Shown piece after piece: positions 32,176 through 40,571 of a stretch of DNA of 64,000 nt. The DNA is from Jeotgalibacillus sp. ET6. GTDB lineage: Bacteria > Bacillota > Bacilli > Bacillales > Jeotgalibacillaceae. Position numbers and translations under genes: made by a program. The notes below the pieces were generated by a model. It was not told where the DNA came from. It did not search any database and worked only from the letters and a program-made list of their open reading frames with translations. Numbering within the stretch: the stretch's first letter is position 1; the number at the start of each line of letters is the position of its first letter. Location of the stretch: positions 310,001 through 374,000 of the forward strand of contig NZ_JARUIU010000002.1 in the NCBI RefSeq assembly GCF_029667115.1. Reading direction: 5' to 3'.

Positions 32176-33128
32176 TGGCAGATACGATTATAAAAGTAGA
32201 GGAAATGAAGAAATACTTTCAACTGAATAAAGAGCAGACGGTAAAATCTGTTGATGATATTACAATCGAAATTAAAAAAGGAGAGACGTTCGGGCTTGTC
32301 GGAGAAAGCGGAAGTGGCAAGTCGACGCTCGGGAAAACCATTACAGGACTTGAGCAGCCGACGTCCGGTAGAATCCTTTACAACGGACAAGATGTCAACG
32401 CATTGCCGCCTAAGGAAAAAAGAATCACCAATCGTGAAATTCAGATTATTTTTCAGGATCCCCACGCTTCTCTTAACCCGAGAATGAGGGTAGGCGACAT
32501 TATTGGAGAAGGAATCGACGCGCATAAGCTGGCGAAGGGGAAAAAGCGGCAGGAAAGAATCTATGAACTGTTAGAACGGGTCGGTCTGCAGCCGGATCAG
32601 GCGATGCGCTATCCTCATGAATTCAGCGGGGGACAGCGTCAGCGGATCGGGATCGCACGGGCGCTTGCTGTTGAACCGAAGTTTATTGTAGCGGATGAAC
32701 CGATTTCAGCTCTTGATGTGTCCATTCAGGCTCAGGTGATTAATTTGCTGGAGGATTTAAAGGAACAGGAAGATTTGACGTATTTGTTTATCGCCCATGA
32801 TCTAGGGATGGTAAAGCACATCAGTGACCGGATTGGCGTGATGTATTTAGGGAAAATGATGGAGCTTTCTGATAGCAGCGAGCTGTTTAACGATCCGCTT
32901 CATCCTTACACTCAAGCACTCTTATCCGCGATCCCCGTCACGAATCCGCAGGCGAATGAAAGAGAAAGAATCGTGCTGGAAGGCGATCCGCCAAGTCCGG
33001 TGAATCCACCAAGCGGCTGCCGGTTCCGTACCAGATGTCCGCACGCCATGGAGATTTGTGCTGAACAGGTGCCGGAGTGGAAGGAAGTAAAAGACCATCA
33101 TTGGACGGCGTGTCATTTATACAATTAA
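32175..33128 (+). CDS. dppF: Oligopeptide ABC transporter ATPase DppF/OppF
   Basis: This 317-residue second ATPase has its ATG sharing the last A of the preceding TAA. Walker A is GESGSGKST, the Q-loop IIFQDPHASLNPRMRVGDII is the OppF/DppF signature, the ABC signature is HEFSGGQRQR and Walker B is IVADEPISALD. The C-terminal extension ends SGCRFRTRCPHAMEIC. B. subtilis dpp is usually drawn with a single ATPase gene, whereas this operon has both, as in opp. Confidence 0.9.
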   Translation: MADTIIKVEEMKKYFQLNKEQTVKSVDDITIEIKKGETFGLVGESGSGKSTLGKTITGLEQPTSGRILYNGQDVNALPPKEKRITNREIQIIFQDPHASLNPRMRVGDIIGEGIDAHKLAKGKKRQERIYELLERVGLQPDQAMRYPHEFSGGQRQRIGIARALAVEPKFIVADEPISALDVSIQAQVINLLEDLKEQEDLTYLFIAHDLGMVKHISDRIGVMYLGKMMELSDSSELFNDPLHPYTQALLSAIPVTNPQANERERIVLEGDPPSPVNPPSGCRFRTRCPHAMEICAEQVPEWKEVKDHHWTACHLYN

Positions 33129-33152
33129 AAACTACTACAGGGGGAATTCTAC

Positions 33153-34769
33153 ATGAAGAAATGGGTAAAAGGCGTAGTGCCGGCAGTTGTCATCGGGTCA
33201 GTATTGGCTGGGTGCAGCGGGGGAGATGACTCCGGCGGCGGTTCTACAGAGAATATCGATCAGGAAATTGTCGTTAACGCTATGAGTGAGCCGCCGGATT
33301 TAAATCCTGCCTTAGCAACAGACACAACGTCCGGCTGGATCCTTGATCATGTTTTTGAAGGTCTTTACACAAAAGATGAGGAAGGAAATCCTGTCTTAGG
33401 AGCTGCAAGTGAAGTGGAGCAGTCAGAGGATGGCACCACGTATACCTTTACCATTCGGGAAGATGCCACATGGTCCGATGGAACACCAGTCACTGCGCAG
33501 GATTTTGAATATGCCTGGAAAAATGTACTGAACCCGGACACAGGAAGCTCCTTTGCCTTTTACATGTACTACATTAAGGGCGCAGAAGCGTATAACAAAG
33601 GAGAAGGCTCAGTTGAGGATGTAGGTGTGACAGCAGAAGATGACCGCACATTTGTTGTCGAACTTGATGCACCACTTGGCTATTTTGATGAACTGCTTAC
33701 CATGTGGACATTTTATCCGGTGAAGCAGGAAACAGCAAAAGAAAATGCAAATTGGGCCGGAGAAGCCGATACCTATGTAAGCAATGGACCTTTCACACTG
33801 GAAACCTGGTCGCATGACAGTGAAGTCATTATTGAAAAAAATGAAGAGTATTGGGATCAGGAAGTCGTGACGCTCGATAAAATCACCTACGAGATGGTCA
33901 ATGACGCTACTACGTACTATCAAATGTTTAAAACCGATGAATTGGACCTAATTCAAACCGTGCCAACCGATGTGATTGATCAGGAACGAGACAGTGAAGA
34001 GTACATGGAAACCCCTTATTTTGGAACGTACATGTATATGTACAACGTGGAAGAAGAGCCGTTCACCAATGAAAAAGTCAGACGTGCCTTTACCATGGCG
34101 GTAGATCGTGAATTGCTGACTGAAAATGTAACAAAAGCTGGGGAAACACCTGCGTATGCATTTGTTCCGGAAGGTGCTGAAACCCCATCAGGAGACTTCC
34201 GTGAAACAGGCGGAGATTATTTTGAAGAAAACAATGATGAAGCGAAAGCGCTGTTAGAAGAAGGAATGGAAGAAGAAGGATGGGACGAGCTGCCGGAGGT
34301 TGAACTGCTTTACAATACCTCAGAAAACCATAAAAAAGTAGCAGAAACCGTTCAGGAAATGTACAGTCAAAATCTTGGTGTAGATATTAAACTTTCTAAT
34401 CAGGAGTGGAACACGTATTTGGATACCACCAAGCAGGGGAATTTCCAAATGGCGCGTATGGGATGGATCGGTGTCCTTGTAGACCCAGTTGTCATTCTCG
34501 ACTACTATCTTGGGGACAGCCCAAATAACCGTACAAACTGGGTAAATGAAGAATATGATCAATTAATTGCTGATGCTAAAGTAGAGCAGGATCCAGAAGC
34601 ACGATACGAGCTGCTTCATGAGGCAGAATCAGTACTGATGGAGGATCTGCCGTTTAATCCAATCTATCATTATACAAACACTTATATGACGTCACAGGAC
34701 TTTGAAAACATTGTATACCCTGTAAACCGCTATCCATACTTGAAATGGGCGGAAAAAACAGCTGAATAA
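33153..34769 (+). CDS. dppE: Peptide-binding lipoprotein (OppA/DppE-like)
   Basis: This 538-residue SBP family 5 protein has a signal peptide MKKWVKGVVPAVVIGSVLAGC with lipobox LAGC and a Gly/Ser/Asp linker. The mature protein has the class C receptor layout: VNAMSEPPDLNPALATDTTSGWIL, FTIREDATWSDGTPVTAQDFEYAWK, VRRAFTMAVDRELL and a C-terminal PFNPIYHYTNTY. The protein is strongly acidic. It delivers peptides to DppBCDF and is the last transporter gene, closed by a hairpin at 34781. Confidence 0.9.
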   Translation: MKKWVKGVVPAVVIGSVLAGCSGGDDSGGGSTENIDQEIVVNAMSEPPDLNPALATDTTSGWILDHVFEGLYTKDEEGNPVLGAASEVEQSEDGTTYTFTIREDATWSDGTPVTAQDFEYAWKNVLNPDTGSSFAFYMYYIKGAEAYNKGEGSVEDVGVTAEDDRTFVVELDAPLGYFDELLTMWTFYPVKQETAKENANWAGEADTYVSNGPFTLETWSHDSEVIIEKNEEYWDQEVVTLDKITYEMVNDATTYYQMFKTDELDLIQTVPTDVIDQERDSEEYMETPYFGTYMYMYNVEEEPFTNEKVRRAFTMAVDRELLTENVTKAGETPAYAFVPEGAETPSGDFRETGGDYFEENNDEAKALLEEGMEEEGWDELPEVELLYNTSENHKKVAETVQEMYSQNLGVDIKLSNQEWNTYLDTTKQGNFQMARMGWIGVLVDPVVILDYYLGDSPNNRTNWVNEEYDQLIADAKVEQDPEARYELLHEAESVLMEDLPFNPIYHYTNTYMTSQDFENIVYPVNRYPYLKWAEKTAE

Positions 34770-34780
34770 TGGTTGATCAG

Positions 34781-34811
34781 ACGGGGTCTCTTGTAAAGAG
34801 ATCCCGTTTTT
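34781..34811 (+). terminator. Terminator of the dpp operon
   Basis: ACGGGGTCTCTT pairs with AAGAGATCCCGT (one wobble) around two bases and is followed by TTTTTAT. It may be leaky, since related genes follow in the same direction. Confidence 0.7.
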
Positions 34812-34842
34812 ATCTAACGTTTCCCAGTAGGAGGGGATCTGC

Positions 34843-35208
34843 ATGAAATGGAAGATCGCTTTATTTATCGCAATCATGATTATCTGGCAAAGTCTTATGA
34901 TCTTTGTCCCGCTTTCACCGATCGAATGGGTGAATCTGTCCTTTTTAGTCGGCCTGTTATTTTTACTTGTCTCGGCATCGGTTATGATTCATCGCTCGCG
35001 CTTTTTAGATCCTGTTATGAAAGGCTTCAAGTTAGTAGGTGAAAAAATGGTGCATAAATCACGGTCCATGCAGCGGGCAGATCAACTCGTTAATGAGGAC
35101 TATAAATTTCAGGAGTTTAAGGATGTAACGACACGCAGCATCGGCGACTCTGCCCTGATCATTGGGGGAAGTTCTGTTCTGGTGTCCATTTTTTCGATGC
35201 TTATCTAA
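34843..35208 (+). CDS. DUF3899 membrane protein
   Basis: This 121-residue protein has three hydrophobic helices (IALFIAIMIIWQSLMIFV, LSFLVGLLFLLVSASVMI, LIIGGSSVLVSIFSML) and a basic cytosolic loop (HRSRFLDPVMKGFKLVGEKMVHK). The layout matches DUF3899, a small Bacillales membrane family of unknown role. AGGAGGGG precedes the ATG. It lies between the transporter and an M20 hydrolase on the same strand, so an envelope-associated function in the same pathway is possible but unproven. Confidence 0.75.
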   Translation: MKWKIALFIAIMIIWQSLMIFVPLSPIEWVNLSFLVGLLFLLVSASVMIHRSRFLDPVMKGFKLVGEKMVHKSRSMQRADQLVNEDYKFQEFKDVTTRSIGDSALIIGGSSVLVSIFSMLI

Positions 35209-35249
35209 GAAACGTTTGGAAAAAAGAGTGTGAAAAGGAGTGGATGTAA

Positions 35250-36449
35250 GTGGCCTTGGATATGAAAGGCAAAGGGAAAGAACTTAAAGAAAGGGTAGTG
35301 GCTTTTCGCAGGCAGTTTCATCAGCATCCTGAGCTGAGCCGTGAAGAAGTTGAAACCGCTGAAACCATCCGGCAATTTTTACAAGAGGAAGGCATCCCGT
35401 TTGAGGACGGCTTTGCCACCCACGGAGTTCTCGGCATTATTAATGGGGGAAAGCCGGGAAAAACGGTCGCGCTTCGAGCGGATATGGATGCGCTGCCGAT
35501 TGAAGAAAAAAATGACCGGCCATATGTATCCCGGGTAAAAGGAAAAATGCATGCATGCGGACACGACGCGCATACAGCCATGCTGATGGGGACCGCTGCT
35601 TTACTGAACCGGAATAAAGAAGAGATCGCAGGAAAGGTATTGCTCGTTTTTCAGCCGGCTGAAGAGCTCGGGCCAGTGGGCGGTGCATCGGTCATGATGG
35701 AGGACGGACTATTTAAGAAGCATGAACCGGATGTGATTTTTGCCCAGCATATGTGGCCTGATCTTCAAGTGGGAGAAGTCGGCGTAATGGCTGGCCCCGT
35801 AATGGGAAATTCCGATCAGTTCACCTTGACCATCAAAGGTGCAGGAGGCCATGCAAGTATGCCGCATCAGGGAAAAGATGCCATTGTGATCGCCGCTCAG
35901 GTCATCAATCATTTACAAACGATTGTAAGCAGAAACGTAGATCCGTTGGAATCAGCAGTGGTTACATTCGGCACCATTCAAGGCGGTGACCGCTACAATG
36001 TGATTCCAAGCAGCGTCACCATCGAAGGAACTGTACGCACCAACCGCGATGATGTGAAAGAAAAAGTGAAAAATCGACTGCAAAAATCAATCGATGGATT
36101 TGCGATGGCAAATGAAGTGGAGATCGAGCTGAATTACTCAGATGGCTACCCTGCAACGATGAATTCACCTGAATGGGAGGAAACGGTTCGTTCTGCAGTG
36201 CATTCCCTTTTGGGTGAACATGCCACGCCGCATGTGAATCCAAGTCTGGGAGGAGAAGATTTCGGACGATTTTTACAGCGCTATCCCGGCTTTTATATTT
36301 GGCTTGGAACGGCCATCCCTGAACGGAGCATTCAAAAACCGCTTCATGACGCTGAGTTTGATGTGAACGAAGAGTCATTAGTCATCGGCACAGAGCTGCT
36401 GGCCCAGCTTGCATGTGATGCACTTAAGCGATTGGCCGTCGAAAATTAA
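35250..36449 (+). CDS. M20 family amidohydrolase (aminoacylase/carboxypeptidase-like)
   Basis: This 399-residue protein is read from a GTG behind AAAGGAGTG. The metal site is ALRADMDALPIEE, KMHACGHDAHTAMLMG and FQPAEELGPVGGASVM; a dimerisation insert (GNSDQFTLTIKGAGGHASMPHQGKDAI) and the closing GGEDFGRFLQRYPGFYIWLG complete the M20D pattern. Relatives hydrolyse N-acyl amino acids, hippurate, N-acetyl-diaminopimelate or p-aminobenzoyl-glutamate. Position after the peptide transporter suggests deacylation of imported N-acyl amino acids or peptides. Only 8 bases separate it from the convergent DUF389 gene, with no hairpin. Confidence 0.88.
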   Translation: MALDMKGKGKELKERVVAFRRQFHQHPELSREEVETAETIRQFLQEEGIPFEDGFATHGVLGIINGGKPGKTVALRADMDALPIEEKNDRPYVSRVKGKMHACGHDAHTAMLMGTAALLNRNKEEIAGKVLLVFQPAEELGPVGGASVMMEDGLFKKHEPDVIFAQHMWPDLQVGEVGVMAGPVMGNSDQFTLTIKGAGGHASMPHQGKDAIVIAAQVINHLQTIVSRNVDPLESAVVTFGTIQGGDRYNVIPSSVTIEGTVRTNRDDVKEKVKNRLQKSIDGFAMANEVEIELNYSDGYPATMNSPEWEETVRSAVHSLLGEHATPHVNPSLGGEDFGRFLQRYPGFYIWLGTAIPERSIQKPLHDAEFDVNEESLVIGTELLAQLACDALKRLAVEN

Positions 36450-36457
36450 ACATTAAA

Positions 36458-37441
36458 TCATACAACAATATTAATAAAGATAATTGCTCCTAACAGCACA
36501 ATACTAATCACCGATACGAATATTAAAGAAAGCTTCCGCGAGGTATTCGCATTTTGCTGATCCTCCCATCTGGCAGGTTTTATGCCGCTCAGCCAAAATA
36601 CGACGACGGCTGAAAGCAGGATGGAATTGATGTTTACCAGCAACAGAATAAACGGCACAATGGCATCAGGAAAGCTTCCAGAGCCAATGGACATTCCAAA
36701 CACGACAGCAGGCGGGAGCAAGGCGACTGAAACCATGACTCCGACTAATGCGCCTTCATTCCGTTTAACAAAGGACAGAGCCCCCGCTGCTCCTGAGGCG
36801 AGCGCCACAATCACATCCACGATTTGAATATCGGTTCTCGCTAAAAATTCATCGCTGTAGATTGGCGGAGAAAAGAAAAAACTGAATAACGCTGAAATGG
36901 CGATGGGGATGCCAAGCCCATATATTGAAGTTAAAGAGGCTTTCCAGATAAGCTTGAAATCACCCAGAACAGAAGCGAAAGAAACGGCCGTAACCGGGCC
37001 GATTAACGGGGCAATCACCATCGCGCCGATGACAATGGCCGGGCTGTTTTTAATAATGCCGACGGTTGCTACAAGTGAAGAAAACACAATAAACAGCATA
37101 TAGCTGATGGAGGTGCGGCTGGACTCCTCAACTGAAGTGAACAATTCGTGCCGGCTTGCCCGCTGCAGCTCCTTTTCTTTTTCTTCCTGCTTTTCTTCCT
37201 TCCGTGGAAGATACGTTTGAACCGGCAGTAAAATGGCTTGATACGTATCCATTCCGCCTGGAAGGTTTTCTAAGTAGTCAAGAATTCGCTCCACATCATT
37301 GGTTTCCACCAGAATCCTCGTCAGCTTCTTGTCATCCTCTTTATCCGCAGTCCAAAAAGAGACCACAGGAAATTTCCCTTCGATCTCCTCCATATTTAAA
37401 AAATCTCTGGGTGCATAAACCTCAAGCAATTGTAGTGTCAT
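36458..37441 (-). CDS. DUF389 (TIGR00341) membrane protein
   Basis: This 327-residue protein has a cytosolic N-terminal domain of about 110 residues, including KLTRILVETNDVERILDYLE. About six membrane helices follow, with the signature SPAIVIGAMVIAPLIGPVTAVSFA and GLLVGVMVSVALLPPAVV-type segments (here EGALVGVMVSVALLPPAVVFG). The family is widespread in bacteria and archaea without an established function; transport has been suggested. It is monocistronic and points away from repeat copy C. Confidence 0.88.
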   Translation of the reverse strand: MTLQLLEVYAPRDFLNMEEIEGKFPVVSFWTADKEDDKKLTRILVETNDVERILDYLENLPGGMDTYQAILLPVQTYLPRKEEKQEEKEKELQRASRHELFTSVEESSRTSISYMLFIVFSSLVATVGIIKNSPAIVIGAMVIAPLIGPVTAVSFASVLGDFKLIWKASLTSIYGLGIPIAISALFSFFFSPPIYSDEFLARTDIQIVDVIVALASGAAGALSFVKRNEGALVGVMVSVALLPPAVVFGMSIGSGSFPDAIVPFILLLVNINSILLSAVVVFWLSGIKPARWEDQQNANTSRKLSLIFVSVISIVLLGAIIFINIVV

Positions 37442-37558
37442 CTTGATCCGTCTCCTGTTTTTCAGCGGAAATCTTTCTTTGTATTATGACCTAAACTTCA
37501 GATTTCAATCTGAGAACACATTAAGGCTGCGGCTATTTGATTCATAAACGAAAAAAAT

Positions 37559-37766
37559 GAGCCCGAGACAAAAGTGTCTTCAGGCTCATTGACCGATTTG
37601 CGGGCGCTTCAGGTGGACGCTTTCCGCAGGGACGGCGCTGAGCCTTCCTGGGCGTTGCCCTGCGAAGTCTCAGCTTGCTGTCATCTCCTGCTGGAGTCGC
37701 CACCTTCCGCTCCGCTCATCTCATACTTTACGGTAGATACTCCTCAATTTCTAAACTTTTTACATT
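37559..37766 (-). repeat. Interspersed repeat, copy C (minus orientation)
   Basis: Read on the minus strand it shows AAAAGTTTA, GATGAGCGGAGCGGAAGG, the core with GCAGGGAC/GTCCCTGC blocks and the final CCTGAAGAC/GTCTCGGGCTC hairpin. It fills most of the 389-base gap between the DUF389 and psd genes and lies directly after psd in the direction of transcription, where its 3' hairpin would terminate the regulator-psd transcript. Confidence 0.8.
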
Positions 37767-37830
37767 ATGTTACACGTCCATCTTTGGTGTATTCATTCCA
37801 GCGGAAATAAAGGTATACAAAATGGCACCT

Positions 37831-38607
37831 TTATGCCTGCCATTTGCCGATTTCTTCTCCCATTTTTACAGGACCCGTCTTACCGATGAAGGTTAGAGCG
37901 CCTTTAGGTACACAGATCACAACGGTAGATCCAAATGAAAAATATCCGTATGGGTCTCCGCGTTTAACATGTGAATTAGGATTGGTTCTTTCAATGGAGT
38001 TTACATTCAAGGCACCGACCATAACATGAGAAAATGAAGTACCTGATGCATTAAAATTCGTAATTAAACGATAATTGCGCGTTAATGGACGAAGTCCGTA
38101 TTGCAATCCCAATGTGTTAACGGGCGCTGCTTTTTTGCCCAATGTGTAGACGTGCTCCACTTCCGCATCCAAAGGAACATGCACGCGGTGGTAATCGACT
38201 GGGCTCAAGTAGAAGATTAACACGGTGCCTCCAGCATATTTTTCGGATGCTTTTTCTGTGCCAAGCAATTCTGAAATCGTATAGTTTTGTCCCTTTACCA
38301 CAAAGGTGCTGTCTTTTGTCAGCTCCTCCACAACCGATAATACCCCGTCACATGGACTGATGAAGGCATCGGCAGGCTCTGCAAGGGGGCGTGCATTTTC
38401 TTTCAGGTGCCGGGTGAAAAGGTCATGAAGGGATTGGTACTCGTGAATGTCCCGGTGTGCTTCCTCCATGTTGAGCTTATAAAGGCCGGCAAAGGAGCGG
38501 ATAAGCGGCTTGCTGGCTTTTGATTTTGCGAATTTTCTTAATGATTTAGCCAGAATGGGATGGCCATTTAATTCAAAAATACTTCTATAAAATCGTTCTG
38601 TAATCAA
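37831..38607 (-). CDS. psd: Phosphatidylserine decarboxylase
   Basis: This 258-residue proenzyme of the short (type I/II Gram-positive) class has the self-cleavage and pyruvoyl-forming site SFGST near residue 228 and the catalytic blocks LIFYLSPVDYHRVHVP and FSHVMVGALNV. It converts phosphatidylserine to phosphatidylethanolamine at the membrane. The start is a TTG overlapping the preceding stop (TTGA), so translation is coupled to the upstream regulator. In B. subtilis psd follows pssA; here pssA is absent and a transcription factor takes that position. Confidence 0.9.
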   Translation of the reverse strand: MITERFYRSIFELNGHPILAKSLRKFAKSKASKPLIRSFAGLYKLNMEEAHRDIHEYQSLHDLFTRHLKENARPLAEPADAFISPCDGVLSVVEELTKDSTFVVKGQNYTISELLGTEKASEKYAGGTVLIFYLSPVDYHRVHVPLDAEVEHVYTLGKKAAPVNTLGLQYGLRPLTRNYRLITNFNASGTSFSHVMVGALNVNSIERTNPNSHVKRGDPYGYFSFGSTVVICVPKGALTFIGKTGPVKMGEEIGKWQA

Positions 38608-39155
38608 GTATGGTCACGTCCTTTGGTTTCATTAGGGTCTGGCACGAGCATTTGTATAAGTGTCACTTTCTGATTTTCAGCAGAAGGCTTGCTTGAAGTG
38701 AATTTGCTGAGAAGATCATTCATGCCTTTTTGCAGCTCTTCCACTTCTGAAGCTGTCAGGTGGAGCTCTAACTGGTTATATCCAAACGGGTCTTTTTCAA
38801 GATCCGGATTGCTGAGCAGATAGCTTTTCGTTTGGCCTGTGACATTGGAAAGAAACTTCATAAACATTTTTAGATGCTCTTCTCCGGACATTTTTTTCAA
38901 TTCTTCAGCCGATAGGAGGGGCTTTTCCTTTTCAAGCGCAAAGGTTCGTTCAATCGCACCACGAATCTTCTTTTCCTCGACCACATAAATGAGGCTGTCT
39001 TTTTTAAGAATCGTTAAATGCCGATAAAGCGTGGCCTGAGGAATGTCCGCCATCCATTCTTTTAATTGCTGCACCGTCGCAGGTTCCCTTGATAAATGCT
39101 GAATAATCCGCAAGCGTACAGGGTGTAAAATCAAATCTATATTTGTATTTTTCAT
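38604..39155 (-). CDS. ArsR-like winged-helix regulator coupled to psd
   Basis: This 183-residue protein has an N-terminal winged helix (LILHPVRLRIIQHLSREPATVQQLKEWMADIPQATLYRHLTILKKDSLIYVVEEKKIRGAIERTF) and a longer C-terminal helical effector region (TGQTKSYLLSNPDLEKDPFGYNQLELHLTASEVEELQKGMND). It resembles PadR/ArsR-like YdfL-type HTH proteins that bind lipids or drugs. AAGGAC precedes the ATG. A perfect palindrome just upstream is a probable operator. The 4-base overlap with psd implies it may sense or adjust membrane lipid state, which is inference. Confidence 0.8.
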   Translation of the reverse strand: MKNTNIDLILHPVRLRIIQHLSREPATVQQLKEWMADIPQATLYRHLTILKKDSLIYVVEEKKIRGAIERTFALEKEKPLLSAEELKKMSGEEHLKMFMKFLSNVTGQTKSYLLSNPDLEKDPFGYNQLELHLTASEVEELQKGMNDLLSKFTSSKPSAENQKVTLIQMLVPDPNETKGRDHT

Positions 39156-39172
39156 CTATTCAGTCCTTATCA

Positions 39173-39200
39173 CTATTATTATCGATAATGATAATAATAG
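39173..39200. promoter_or_regulatory. Perfect 11-bp inverted repeat, probable operator
   Basis: CTATTATTATC and GATAATAATAG are exact reverse complements separated by six bases. The site lies 18 bases upstream of the regulator's ATG, where a bound repressor would block its own transcript and psd. Confidence 0.65.
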
Positions 39201-39343
39201 CCTGAAATTGTCAGAGTGTCAATCAAGATTTTTTTAACAAATTCCCTGTTTTTTTACAATTATTAAAATGAGTATGGTATTCTTGCATGGTTAGCATTAT
39301 TATCCAATAGTCTAAGAATTACATAATTGAAAGGAATGGAAAG

Positions 39344-39940
39344 ATGAAGAAACGATCCAGGTATTACAATTACTTTTTTGCTGTTTCCGCTCTTACGCTG
39401 GTACTTGCAGGCTGTTCAGAAGAAAGCTCAACACCAACAACAGAAACTGAAACTGCTCCGGCTGAGGAGGAAGTGGAGGTGGTCTCGAATGCAGAAACAG
39501 AGACTGAAGCGGCAGCAGAGGAAGAAGAAGTAAACGAGTCCTCTGAAAGTGAAGATTCTTCTGAAGAAATTGAGAAGACAGAAGAAGACGTGACGGCAGC
39601 AGAGGATGAAGCAACTTTAGAAAGTACTGAAGACGATCAAGCGGCAGAGGAAGAAGAACAGGAAACTGCCAGTGCATCGGTTGAGGATTCTGCAACTCAA
39701 GAAGAACAAGCAAAAGCGGTTTCCTTAACGGAGGAATTTTTGCGCGGCCTTAACGAACCGATTGAAGATGAAAACAATTTTGTGCAATATGACGGCACCA
39801 TCAACGAATTTGTCATTGTCCGCTATTCCTCCATCGTATCCGGTCATTCATCCACGAACGGACGATACGCAGTCGATCTGAGTAAAAGCGAAGTTTTCGA
39901 CGTTACGAGTGCGGCTGATTTTGATACAGTGTTGAACTAA
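39344..39940 (+). CDS. Acidic lipoprotein
   Basis: This 198-residue protein has signal peptide YYNYFFAVSALTLVLAGC with lipobox LAGC. The next 100 residues are a low-complexity Glu/Thr/Ala/Ser linker (EEEVEVVSNAETETEAAAEE and similar) that would be extended and highly negative. A small C-terminal domain of about 75 residues follows (SLTEEFLRGLNEPIEDENNFVQYDGTINEF). AAAGGAATGGAAAG precedes the ATG. A lipid-anchored surface protein; the C-terminal domain matches no family I recognise. Confidence 0.7.
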   Translation: MKKRSRYYNYFFAVSALTLVLAGCSEESSTPTTETETAPAEEEVEVVSNAETETEAAAEEEEVNESSESEDSSEEIEKTEEDVTAAEDEATLESTEDDQAAEEEEQETASASVEDSATQEEQAKAVSLTEEFLRGLNEPIEDENNFVQYDGTINEFVIVRYSSIVSGHSSTNGRYAVDLSKSEVFDVTSAADFDTVLN

Positions 39941-39982
39941 TTTCAAATCTTCATCTATAAAGAAGAGGGAGTAAAAACAAAA

Positions 39983-40017
39983 ATGACTTGCCTGATGCTC
40001 TTAATATGGCAAGTCAT
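39983..40017 (-). terminator. Terminator overlapping the end of the GNAT gene
   Basis: ATGACTTGCC pairs with GGCAAGTCAT. On the minus strand TTTTTG follows. The stop codon of the GNAT gene lies inside the loop, so terminator and gene end overlap. Confidence 0.7.
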
Positions 40018-40534
40018 TCAGTTTTATGGGTGTTCGCGTTTTATTCTCCCAATCACTTCTTATCATTGCATAGCAGACAGAATCACAAATGCCGCCGTCC
40101 TCATTTTCCCATGCCTGCCTTAAATAGCCCTCTTTTACGAACCCGCATTTGTTCAACGTTTTTCTCATCGCTGTGTTATCGCTTCGAGTATAAGCTTCTA
40201 TTCGTATTTTATTTGGCTGATTGAAAATGTGATCAGTCAGCCATTTCACAGCCAGCGCTCCGATTCCTTTTGCACGGGCGCCCTCTTCCAAACGAATATC
40301 AAACAAAGGAATCGTGTCGCTGCTGTCATGGATCATGATTAATCCGATTTTTTTCTGTTCGAGTTCAATCCAGTAAATCTCGTTGTCATTGTCATATAAA
40401 CCATCATTATAGTCTATGAGAATTCCTTCCCGTGTCGGTTTAGGATTAGAGTGAAAATCCCAGCTGCTTTGCGTCATGAAATGAACTAGGTGTTCTACTT
40501 CATTTTCAAATCTTGTGAATACCAGATTGTTCAT
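40001..40534 (-). CDS. GNAT family N-acetyltransferase (RimJ/RimL-like)
   Basis: This 177-residue protein has beta strands EIYWIELEQKKIGLIMI, then FDIRLEEGARAKGIGALAVKWLTDHIF with the acetyl-CoA loop GARAKGIGA, and the RimL-type C-terminal part RIEAYTRSDNTAMRKTLNKCGFVKEGYLRQAW. This places it in the RimJ/RimL/SpeG branch, which acetylates protein N-termini, amino acids or antibiotics. GGAGGAG precedes the ATG. It is monocistronic, with its terminator overlapping its 3' end. Confidence 0.85.
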   Translation of the reverse strand: MNNLVFTRFENEVEHLVHFMTQSSWDFHSNPKPTREGILIDYNDGLYDNDNEIYWIELEQKKIGLIMIHDSSDTIPLFDIRLEEGARAKGIGALAVKWLTDHIFNQPNKIRIEAYTRSDNTAMRKTLNKCGFVKEGYLRQAWENEDGGICDSVCYAMIRSDWENKTRTPIKLNDLPY

Positions 40535-40571
40535 CTTAACTCCTCCAAAAATCTGTTTACATACAGTTTAT

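Noticed and set aside
31908..32525. Minus-strand frame of 205 codons across the two ATPase genes
   Set aside because: It overlaps two strongly conserved ABC ATPases and has no ribosome site or motif.
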